Shown one piece after another: positions 57,622 to 64,000 of a DNA stretch of 64,000 bases. Source of the DNA: JADHLJ01 sp038118725 (GTDB taxonomy: Bacteria > Pseudomonadota > Alphaproteobacteria > Thalassobaculales > Thalassobaculaceae); NCBI GenBank assembly GCA_038118725.1, contig JAYOIK010000023.1, positions 3,892 to 67,891 of the forward strand. The letters are read 5' to 3'. The notes below the pieces were generated by a model. It did no database searches. It saw only the letters and a program-made list of their open reading frames with translations, and was not told the DNA's origin. Both the position numbers and the translations under genes were made by a program. Within the stretch, counting starts at the first letter, position 1. Every line of letters begins with the position of its first letter.

Positions 57622-59079
57622 ATGCCAGAGCCCATCACGGACGTTGATATTCTGATCAAGGGCGGACACGTCGTCGACGGAACCGGCGCGGACCGGATTC
57701 GCGCCGATGTGGCGATCAAGGATGATCGCATCGTCGCCGTCGGCGCGCTTGACACCGTTGCCGCGGGCCGCGAGATCGACGCCACGGGCCGGATCGTCTC
57801 GCCCGGCTTCATCGACGTTCACACCCATGACGACCGCGCCCTGCTGGCCAACCCCTCGATGGACATGAAGGTCAGCCAGGGGGTTACCTCGGTCGTGGTC
57901 GGTAATTGCGGTGTAAGCCTCGCGCCTCTGGTCGCGGAATCACCGCCGCCGCCGCTGGATCTGATCGGCGCCGAGGGAGCCTATCGATACGAAACCTTCG
58001 ACGGCTTTCTGCGCGACGTCGAGGCGGCGCCCGCGACCGTGAACGCCGCTTTTCTGGTCGGTCACTCGACCTTGCGGGTCGCCACCATGGATTCCCTGGA
58101 CCGCGCGGCATCGGCACGGGAAATCACGGAAATGCGCGGCATGCTCGAGGAAGGACTCTCCGCCGGGGCGGTGGGCCTGTCGACGGGCTTGTTCTACAAG
58201 CCGGCCGTGATGGCCCCGACCGAGGAGGTCATCGCCATCGCCGCCGCCTTGGAGGCGCATGGCGCGCGCTATGTCACCCATATGCGCGACGAAGCCGACC
58301 ACGTCATCCGCTCCCTGGACGAGACCTTCCGCATAGGTCGCGAATCCCGCTCCCCCGTCGTGGTCTCGCATCACAAGGTCCAAGGCAAGCACAATGTCGG
58401 GCGCAGCCGTGAGACCCTGGCCCATTTCGACAAGCATATCGGCGCCCACGACCATCACGGCATTGCCTTCGATGTCTATCCCTACATGGCTTCCTCCACG
58501 GTGCTGAAGGCCGATTCCATCGCGGTATCCAAGAAGGTGCTGGTGACCTGGTCCAAGGCGCGCCCCGAATTCGCTGGACGCGAGCTGTCGGATATCGCCG
58601 AGGAAATGGATTGCGACATCTACGAGGCAGCGGAGCGCCTGCAGCCCGCGGGCGCCGTCTACTTCGCCATGGACGAGGAGGACGTCCAGCGTATCCTCTC
58701 GCATCCCAACGCCATGTTCGGCTCCGACGGGCTGCCGCATGACGAGCATCCGCATCCCCGTCTCTGGGGCACCTTCCCGCGAATCCTCGGGCATTACTGC
58801 CGAGAGCTGAAGCTGTTCTCGTTGGAAGAGGCCGTGCGCCGAATGACCGGTTATTCCGCCGAGACATTCGGCCTCGTGGATCGTGGCGTGATCCGGCCCG
58901 GAGCCTTCGCCGACATTACCATTTTTGACGAGGACAAGATCCTGGACGGCGCGACCTTCGACGCGCCGAAGACTCCGGCAAGGGGTATCGACATGGTCAT
59001 GGTGAACGGACGCCCCGTCTGGCAAGCCGGCGCCGAAACCGGCGCGCGACCCGGCAAGGCGTTGCGGCACGGGCGATAG
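57622..59079 (+). CDS. N-acyl-D-amino-acid deacylase (D-aminoacylase family)
   Basis: Amidohydrolase-superfamily enzyme (485 aa) that releases D-amino acids from N-acyl forms or acts on similar compounds. The metal-site residues are visible: GFIDVHTHDDRALLANPSMD near residue 64-72 (HxH), VVVGNCGVSLAPL with the bridging Cys (near residue 95), MRDEADHVIRSLDETF, the HH pair in PVVVSHHKVQGKHN, then FGSDGLPHDEHPHPRLWGTF with the catalytic Asp. The C-terminal part PGAFADITIFDEDKILDGAT is typical. No transporter gene adjoins it. It is convergent with the flavoprotein gene, 26 bases apart. Confidence 0.9.
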   Translation: MPEPITDVDILIKGGHVVDGTGADRIRADVAIKDDRIVAVGALDTVAAGREIDATGRIVSPGFIDVHTHDDRALLANPSMDMKVSQGVTSVVVGNCGVSLAPLVAESPPPPLDLIGAEGAYRYETFDGFLRDVEAAPATVNAAFLVGHSTLRVATMDSLDRAASAREITEMRGMLEEGLSAGAVGLSTGLFYKPAVMAPTEEVIAIAAALEAHGARYVTHMRDEADHVIRSLDETFRIGRESRSPVVVSHHKVQGKHNVGRSRETLAHFDKHIGAHDHHGIAFDVYPYMASSTVLKADSIAVSKKVLVTWSKARPEFAGRELSDIAEEMDCDIYEAAERLQPAGAVYFAMDEEDVQRILSHPNAMFGSDGLPHDEHPHPRLWGTFPRILGHYCRELKLFSLEEAVRRMTGYSAETFGLVDRGVIRPGAFADITIFDEDKILDGATFDAPKTPARGIDMVMVNGRPVWQAGAETGARPGKALRHGR

Positions 59080-59105
59080 TCAGAGCTGGGTTGAAAGCTT
59101 GGATA

Positions 59106-60857
59106 TCAGGCCACGGCCTCGGGCGCGCCGACCGCATCGTCTATCAGCGAGTCACCGGGTTTGACGATCGAGAAATCCACCGGAACCATGGCGATGTCCA
59201 GCGCGCCGTCATCGCCCCGGCAAACCTGGGTATAGGTCGTCGTTTCCAGCGGACCGGTTTCCGGATAGTCCTCGCGGAAATGCGCGCCCCGCGAATCCTC
59301 GCGCGCCAACGACGCCTTGGCGATGACCCGCGAGATATCGATCAGACTTTCCAGGTTCATCCAGTCATGCCAAGTCAGATTGAAGGCCCGGTCGCCGTCA
59401 GGAAGGCCGGTCTCGCGTAGCTCCGCCTCAACCGCGTCCAGATCCGCGAGCCCCCGGCGCAGACCCTCGTCGGTGCGCAGAATACCGACATCATCCCACA
59501 TGACTTGCCAAAGCCGATCGCGCAAACCCGCGAGGTCACCGAGCTTCTTGCCGAACGGCGCCTCGGCTCGGGCGATTGCCGCGTCGATGACGCTCTCGTC
59601 GGGGTCACGATGCGTGCCCTGGCTCGGTACCACCGCGGCCATGGCGTCGCCGGCGATCCCGCCATAGACGGTGGAGTTGGCGACACCGTTACCACCTAGG
59701 CGGTTGGCGCCGTGCACACCGCCGCAATCCTCGCCCGCCGCGAAGAGGCCGGGGATCGCCGTCGACCCATCGATTTCAAACTCAACACCCCCCATCATGT
59801 AATGCGCCGTCGGGACCACCTCGACCAAACCACCGGCAAGATCAAACCCGCAATCCGCGCAACGATCCACCATGCCCTTGAAGCGCTTGGCGACGTCATC
59901 CGGGCCAAGATGGCTCATCTGGATATGCACGCCGCCATTCGGCGTGGTGTTGCCCGCTCGCATCTCCGCTTGGATGGCGCGGCTGACGATATCGCGTGTC
60001 GCCCGTTCGCCGGCGGGGTCGTAGCGGGTCATGAAACGTTCGCCCGCGCCGTTCAAAAGATAGCCTCCGGCCCCGCGCAAGCCTTCCTCCAAGACGGTGC
60101 CGGTCATCCGGGTTTCGGTTCCCGCCAACAATCCCGTCGGGTGAAACTGAACCATCTCCATGTCGCGAAGCGCCAGACCGAGCCGCAATGCCATGGCCAT
60201 GCCGTCGCAGGACTTGTCACCGGAAGGGGTGTGATAGAGGTACATGGTCGGCCCGCCGCCGGTCGCCAACAGCACCGCCTTGGCCTTTATGAAGTGATAG
60301 CCGCCGCCGCGCATATCGATCAGCAAAACACCGGAAATCCCCGACCCGTCCGAGGCCGGCACCAGCGCGATCGCCCGGTGCTCCTCCAGCCGGTTGAAGC
60401 CCCTCGCCCAAACCTGCTCCATGAGCCGGCCGATGATCTCGATACCGGTGAGGTCCCCCTTATGCACCGTGCGGTCGAAACTCTGACCGGCGAAGGCTTT
60501 CTGATGCAACGAACCGTCGGGATTGCGATCGAAGAAACAGCCGATTTCATTTTCAAGCTCGTGGATTCGCTCCACCGCGCCCTCGATCAGACGCCAGGCG
60601 AGATCCTGTCGCGGCAACCACTTGCCGCCGACGATGGTGTCCATGAAATGCCGTTCCAGGGAGTCCCCCGGCGCGAGCGCGACGTTGTAGCCACCCTGTA
60701 CCATGCGGGTACAACCGGATTTTCCGAGCAATCCCTTGACCGCGATGGTCACATCCAGATCCGGCGCGGCTTTCAGCGCGTGCAGCGCCGCGAACAGGCC
60801 CGCGCCGCCGGAGCCGAGGATCAAGATATCGGTGCTGGACCGCTGAATCGAAACCAT
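59106..60857 (-). CDS. Succinate dehydrogenase/fumarate reductase-like flavoprotein subunit, lacks the covalent-FAD His
   Basis: 583-aa flavoprotein with the SdhA/FrdA fold: DILILGSGGAGLFAALHALK at the start, FHPTGLLAG, LEEGLRGAGGYLLNGAGERF, VPTAHYMMGGVEFEIDGSTA and GVHGANRLGGNGVANSTVYG. Active-site Arg and His positions (RGAGGYLLN, THYMMGG-like AHYMMGG, HGANRLGGN) are kept. The covalent-FAD His of SdhA (RSHTVSAQGG in E. coli) is replaced: here the segment is GKSGCTRMVQGG with C49 in its place. So FAD is probably bound non-covalently, which in related enzymes weakens succinate oxidation more than fumarate reduction. It is the last gene of a B-anchor-anchor-A operon. Confidence 0.88.
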   Translation of the reverse strand: MVSIQRSSTDILILGSGGAGLFAALHALKAAPDLDVTIAVKGLLGKSGCTRMVQGGYNVALAPGDSLERHFMDTIVGGKWLPRQDLAWRLIEGAVERIHELENEIGCFFDRNPDGSLHQKAFAGQSFDRTVHKGDLTGIEIIGRLMEQVWARGFNRLEEHRAIALVPASDGSGISGVLLIDMRGGGYHFIKAKAVLLATGGGPTMYLYHTPSGDKSCDGMAMALRLGLALRDMEMVQFHPTGLLAGTETRMTGTVLEEGLRGAGGYLLNGAGERFMTRYDPAGERATRDIVSRAIQAEMRAGNTTPNGGVHIQMSHLGPDDVAKRFKGMVDRCADCGFDLAGGLVEVVPTAHYMMGGVEFEIDGSTAIPGLFAAGEDCGGVHGANRLGGNGVANSTVYGGIAGDAMAAVVPSQGTHRDPDESVIDAAIARAEAPFGKKLGDLAGLRDRLWQVMWDDVGILRTDEGLRRGLADLDAVEAELRETGLPDGDRAFNLTWHDWMNLESLIDISRVIAKASLAREDSRGAHFREDYPETGPLETTTYTQVCRGDDGALDIAMVPVDFSIVKPGDSLIDDAVGAPEAVA

Positions 60858-60865
60858 GACCGACC

Positions 60866-61207
60866 CTATCCCAGATTATGAATGAAAAGCAGCCCGACCA
60901 GCAGCGACGCCGCGACCCCCACGCCGATCAAGGTCTTGCGGCTGTCGCGCCAAGGCAGAAATTCAAGCGCCAAGACCCGGAGCCCGAGCCCGAGATGCAG
61001 GGTCAGCAACACCACTAATCCCCATTCACCGACCTTCACCAGCGGCTGGTCGGTCCAGCGGATCGCGCCTTCCAGGGCGGCCTCGCTCTCTATCGCGAGG
61101 CCCAGAACCAAGAAATGCGCCGGCAAGAACAGCGCCAACAAAAGTCCCGAGATCCTGTGCGCCATCGCCGCCAGGAAACCGGGGTGTCGCCTCGACCCGC
61201 GAATCAC
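60866..61207 (-). CDS. SdhC/FrdC-like membrane anchor subunit (cytochrome b-type)
   Basis: 113-residue membrane protein. A GTG start at 61207 overlaps the stop of the previous gene (GTGA), which fits translational coupling. It begins with a polar segment SRRHPGFLAAMAHRISG, in which HRISG is the SdhC-family motif, then has three helices: LLLALFLPAHFLVLGLAIES, VGEWGLVVLLTLHLGLGLRV and LIGVGVAASLLVGLLFIHNL. The His residues (HRISG, AHF and LHL) are candidates for heme or quinone binding. The gene is 8 bases before the flavoprotein gene. Homology is weak at sequence level; identity rests on context and the motif. Confidence 0.75.
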   Translation of the reverse strand: MIRGSRRHPGFLAAMAHRISGLLLALFLPAHFLVLGLAIESEAALEGAIRWTDQPLVKVGEWGLVVLLTLHLGLGLRVLALEFLPWRDSRKTLIGVGVAASLLVGLLFIHNLG

Positions 61208-61542
61208 GGGGCGACTCCGACAACCGCCCAAACCGCGCGCAGGCCCAGCACCAGCAGGATCAAGCCGAAACCGAGAGTCGCGTAATCCAGCGACCTCCCG
61301 CGCCAAGCTAGCCACTCCCGCGCGAGGTTCCGCAAGCCGATCGGCGCGTGAACCGCCGCCGCGAGCACGAAGGCCCCGTAGAACACCGCCCAGGCAATGC
61401 TGCCCCGCGTGCGCTCCAGGATTTCGGCGGCGGAAAGTCCTCCTTGGATCGCGTAAAGGATCAGCCCGAGATGAATGATCACGAGCGGTCCAAGCACCAT
61501 CGCCGAGCCACGCTGCAATAGATATAGCCGGGCCTCGATCAT
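61204..61542 (-). CDS. Membrane anchor subunit (SdhD/FrdD-like)
   Basis: 112-residue protein with three membrane helices: SAMVLGPLVIIHLGLILYAI, IAWAVFYGAFVLAAAVHAPI and LDYATLGFGLILLVLGLRAV. It has His residues in helices one (VIIHLGL) and two (AAVHAPI), which suggests heme or quinone ligation, and LYLLQRGSAMV at its N-terminus is like anchor subunits. ATG 61542 overlaps the end of the iron-sulfur gene by 4 bases. It has little sequence conservation, so it is assigned by length, hydropathy and operon position between the iron-sulfur subunit and the second anchor. Confidence 0.7.
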   Translation of the reverse strand: MIEARLYLLQRGSAMVLGPLVIIHLGLILYAIQGGLSAAEILERTRGSIAWAVFYGAFVLAAAVHAPIGLRNLAREWLAWRGRSLDYATLGFGLILLVLGLRAVWAVVGVAP

Positions 61543-62261
61543 GACAGCGCGCCCTTCAGGAGGGCGGACAATGTCATCCGCTTCAGTCCGGCGATCCCCT
61601 CGGTAGGATTGAGGCCGACGGGGCAATGCTCGACGCAACTGCCATGGGTGTGACAGGCGTGGCATCCCCCGGCCTCGGACACGGCGCGCAACAAGCCCGC
61701 TCGGTCGTTGTCACGTTCGTCATTCACCAAGGTCCAGGCCCGGTTGAGCGCCGCCGGCCCGACGTAGTCCGGGTTCCAGGCCACGACGTCGCAGGCTGAA
61801 TAGCAGACCGCGCAATTGATGCATTCGATCCCCGCGTCGGCGGCCTTGCGCTTCGGGCTCTCCGGCGAAATCGGAGCCATTGGATCCGCGCGCGTCGCCG
61901 AGGGCTCGAAGCGCCCCCGCGCGGTCCGCCACTTTTCGAAAAACGGCGTGAGATCGGCCACCAGATCCTTGATTCTCGGCAGGCTCCGCAGCGGCTCGAT
62001 ACGGACGACGCCACTGGAGACGACCTTGGAGACATGAGTGCGGCAGGTCCAGCGCGGCTTGCCGTTCACCGTCATCGCGCAGGACCCGCACATACCGACC
62101 CGGCAAGCGAAACGATAGGCCAGCGCCGGCTCGGCGTTGCGCTGCACCCAGGTCACCACGTCGAGAATGGTCTGGGATTCGCGATGCGGGACCCGATAGG
62201 TCTCGAAACGCCCCTCGTCCTTGCCGCGCCAGATCTCGACCGTCAATGTACCGTCGTTCAT
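61539..62261 (-). CDS. Succinate dehydrogenase/fumarate reductase-like iron-sulfur subunit
   Basis: 240-aa electron-transfer subunit with three clusters. The [2Fe-2S] site is FACRVGMCGSCAMTVNGKPR followed by Cys in WTCRTH (residues about 52-75). The [4Fe-4S]/[3Fe-4S] sites are CINCAVCYSACDVVAWNPDY (near residue 147) and CHACHTHGSCVEHCPVGLNP (near residue 198). The N-terminal sequence LTVEIWRGKDEGRFETYRVP and the ferredoxin fold match SdhB/FrdB. It is first in the operon B-anchor-anchor-A, in contrast to the usual sdhCDAB or frdABCD orders. It is divergent from the dioxygenase gene. Confidence 0.9.
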   Translation of the reverse strand: MNDGTLTVEIWRGKDEGRFETYRVPHRESQTILDVVTWVQRNAEPALAYRFACRVGMCGSCAMTVNGKPRWTCRTHVSKVVSSGVVRIEPLRSLPRIKDLVADLTPFFEKWRTARGRFEPSATRADPMAPISPESPKRKAADAGIECINCAVCYSACDVVAWNPDYVGPAALNRAWTLVNDERDNDRAGLLRAVSEAGGCHACHTHGSCVEHCPVGLNPTEGIAGLKRMTLSALLKGALS

Positions 62262-62434
62262 AGCGGATGCGTCCGTCTCATCGTGTTCCAGGGGTCAGAA
62301 AATACCACGGCGGCGCGCCTTGCAAGCCACCGCGCGGTCGAAGATCAGAGAGATGGTCGAACCGGCCATGGAAAACCCGTCACCGCGCGCTAAACTATGG
62401 GTTCTCGGAACCGCATGGGTTCCCCGGAGCAATG

Positions 62435-63280
62435 ATGATGAGTGACTACAAGCATATCGAGGTTAAACCGCTATCCGGCGCGATCGGCGCGGAGCTGTTC
62501 GGGGTCGATATCTCGAAGCCCCTGGATGACGATGTCGTCGCGGAGATACGCCGCGCCTTCCTCGACCACCTGGTGATCTTTCTGCGCGACCAGAATCTGG
62601 AACCTGAAAGCCAACTGGCCTTCGCCCGGAGGTTCGGCGAGCCGATGATCTACCCCTTCGTCAAGGGACTGGAGGCGTTTCCCGAGGTCACGCCGGTGAT
62701 CAAGAAGGAAGAGGACAAGGTCAATTTCGGCGGCCTCTGGCATTCCGACACCACCTACGAGCAGATCCCCCCGCTGGGCAGCATGCTCTACGCGCGGCAG
62801 ATTCCGCCCGTGGGCGGCGACACCGAATTCGCCAATATGTACCTCGCCTACGAGACCTTGTCCGAGGGGATGAAACGCCTGCTGGACCCGCTGATCGCGG
62901 TGAATATGTCCGGCAAGGGCCGGGTTTCCAACACCCGCGCCGCGATGCGCGAGACCGCCGCCACGGACAAGACCGAGGATTCCTATATCGCCGAACATCC
63001 GGCAATCCGCGTCCATCCCGAGACCGGACGCAAGGCGCTCTACGTCAACGGCGCGCATACCACCAATTTCAAGGGCATGAGCGTCGAGGAAAGCGCGCCG
63101 ATCCTGGAATTTCTGTTCCGCCACCAGATCCGACCCGAGTTTACCTGCCGGTTCCGCTGGGAAGTCGGCTCGCTCGCCTTTTGGGACAACCGATGCGCCC
63201 AGCACAACCCGCTGAACGACTATCACGGCTATCGCCGGGAAATGCATCGGGTCACCCTGCGCGGCGACAAACCGGTTTGA
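62435..63280 (+). CDS. TauD/TfdA family 2-oxoglutarate-dependent dioxygenase
   Basis: Fe(II)/2-oxoglutarate dioxygenase (281 aa). The ligand triad is visible: WHSDTTYEQIPPLGSMLYAR with His and Asp near residue 104-106, and the distal His in RCAQHNPLNDYHGYRREMHR with the 2-OG Arg (near residue 260). HIEVKPLSGAIGAELFGVDI and AFLDHLVIFLRDQNLEPESQ match the N-terminus. Three ATGs in a row (62432, 62435, 62438) make the start ambiguous; GGAG lies just upstream and best suits the second or third. Substrate unknown, probably taurine-like sulfonates or aryloxyacids. The next gene, greB, starts 6 bases later. Confidence 0.88.
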   Translation: MMSDYKHIEVKPLSGAIGAELFGVDISKPLDDDVVAEIRRAFLDHLVIFLRDQNLEPESQLAFARRFGEPMIYPFVKGLEAFPEVTPVIKKEEDKVNFGGLWHSDTTYEQIPPLGSMLYARQIPPVGGDTEFANMYLAYETLSEGMKRLLDPLIAVNMSGKGRVSNTRAAMRETAATDKTEDSYIAEHPAIRVHPETGRKALYVNGAHTTNFKGMSVEESAPILEFLFRHQIRPEFTCRFRWEVGSLAFWDNRCAQHNPLNDYHGYRREMHRVTLRGDKPV

Positions 63281-63286
63281 GATCAC

Positions 63287-63844
63287 ATGAGCAAGGCCTT
63301 CACCAAGGAAAACGACGACGCGCCCGAGATTGACGAGCCGGACGAGCCGAACCCGCTGCCGGCGGGGGTGAAGAACTACATCACGCCGAGGGGTTTCGAG
63401 TCGCTGCGCGAGGAGCTCAATCAACTGCGCCGGGTCGAGCGTCCCAAGATCGTTGAAATCGTCTCCTGGGCCGCCAGCAACGGTGATCGCTCGGAGAACG
63501 GCGACTATATCTACGGCAAGAAACGCCTGCGCGAGATCGACCGGCGCATGCGCTATATCACCAAGCGCCTGGAAATCGCCGAGGTGGTCGATCCGGTCCG
63601 CCAAACCAACCGAGATCAAGTGTTTTTCGGCGCCACCGTGACCTATGCCGACGAAGAGGACAAAGAGCACACCGTACGTATCGTCGGTGTCGACGAGGCG
63701 GAGTTGGAACGCGGCGAAGTCAGCTGGATTTCACCCATCGCCCGAGCGCTCCTACGGGCTCGCGAAGGCGACATGGTGGAACTTCGAACCCCCGGTGGGG
63801 CGCGGTCGATCGAAGTGGTTGAAATTCAGTACGTCGATACTTGA
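63287..63844 (+). CDS. greB: Transcription elongation factor GreB
   Basis: Secondary-channel factor that rescues backtracked RNA polymerase (185 aa). The acidic N-terminal addition (residues 5-22) precedes the coiled-coil finger VKNYITPRGFESLREELNQL then RPKIVEIVSWAASNGDRSEN, with its catalytic-tip acidic residues (D/E in GDRSENGD). The GreA/GreB C-terminal FKBP-like domain follows (VFFGATVTYADEEDKEHTVR, then PIARALLRAREGDMVELRT). YIYGKKRLREIDRRMRYITK is GreB-typical (GreA has Q/EAR instead). It starts 6 bases after the dioxygenase gene, but a functional link seems unlikely. Confidence 0.93.
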   Translation: MSKAFTKENDDAPEIDEPDEPNPLPAGVKNYITPRGFESLREELNQLRRVERPKIVEIVSWAASNGDRSENGDYIYGKKRLREIDRRMRYITKRLEIAEVVDPVRQTNRDQVFFGATVTYADEEDKEHTVRIVGVDEAELERGEVSWISPIARALLRAREGDMVELRTPGGARSIEVVEIQYVDT

Positions 63845-63947
63845 ATCTTAAAACAACCTCCATAAACTAGTGGAGAATTCGGACGCGTGACGCTTGATCG
63901 GGGCTTGGAATGGGTCCACGCCCGACACGCGTGTTGGAGAAACTGCC

Positions 63948-64000
63948 ATGGGAATGCGGGTTCGCGAGGACTATCGAAACATCACCGGGCCTGAGAAATC
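63948..64000 (+). CDS. Start of an unknown gene, possibly fliG (truncated by the window)
   Basis: An ATG at 63948 with GGAG about 9 bases upstream opens a frame MGMRVREDYRNITGPEK that reaches the window end. The LTGPEKAAI-like segment near the N-terminus resembles the start of flagellar motor switch protein FliG, but only 17 residues are visible, so this is a weak suggestion. Confidence 0.35.
   Translation, partial: MGMRVREDYRNITGPEK

Noticed and set aside
57940..59070. A minus-strand frame (376 codons) opposite the D-aminoacylase
   Set aside because: Antisense shadow of a conserved gene in a GC-rich genome; no family signature.

Overview
This 64 kb window is GC-rich, gene-dense and looks chromosomal. 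It most likely comes from an alphaproteobacterium, perhaps Rhodospirillales-like. The reasons are a circularly permuted two-piece tmRNA gene, an alpha-type SspB next to it, the hflK-hflC-DUF2065-Do protease order, and the rodA-mrdA-mreD-mreC-mreB order. No rRNA, recognisable tRNA, insertion sequence, prophage or CRISPR array was seen. The assignment rests on reading the sequence, not on a database search.

Layout. 1-5485 (minus): the rod-shape operon mreB-mreC-mreD-mrdA-rodA (rodA runs off the left edge). mrdA carries an in-frame TAA that separates its catalytic motifs. 5750-10682: ilvB/ilvH, miaA divergent from serB, and a secreted rhodanese. 10793-16204: a Do-like protease, DUF2065, hflC and hflK, with divergent mrp. 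16412-18318 (minus): thyA, folA and a GNAT acetyltransferase. 18509-24911 (plus): a TPR/glycosyltransferase-like protein, ssrA, sspB, class I fumarase, a class III aminotransferase and an alpha/beta hydrolase.

24951-30687 (minus) is a small-molecule catabolic block: alpha/beta hydrolase, MmgE/PrpD, PPOX-fold protein, VOC protein and a double-length CaiB/BaiF CoA-transferase. 31144-41458 (plus) is a purine uptake and oxidation island: hydroxyisourate hydrolase, xanthine dehydrogenase XdhA/B/C (xdhA has a 1-base frameshift), guanine deaminase and a four-gene BMP-type ABC importer that ends in a strong terminator. A cysteine desulfurase follows and may supply sulfur to the xanthine dehydrogenase cofactor. 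42949-50363 holds two luciferase-like monooxygenases, an SMP-30 hydrolase, a BenE-type transporter, a 2-keto-4-pentenoate hydratase-like protein, a lone CoA-transferase B subunit and a glyoxylate-type aminotransferase.

50396-57557 is mixed: J-domain protein, HIG1 protein, cobalamin adenosyltransferase, a permease with a divergent LysR regulator, a DAO-type oxidoreductase, and a surface-carbohydrate/TPR gene pair. 57622-63844 holds a D-aminoacylase, a complete succinate dehydrogenase/fumarate reductase-like operon in the order B-anchor-anchor-A whose flavoprotein has Cys at the covalent-FAD His position, a TauD-type dioxygenase and greB. The right edge holds the start of another gene, possibly fliG.

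Several intergenic gaps hold paired palindromic repeats (REPIN-like) of at least three families. No wholly new system was recognised. The best leads are the broken mrdA and xdhA, the paired repeats, the atypical flavoprotein complex, and the possible link between the cysteine desulfurase and the purine island.
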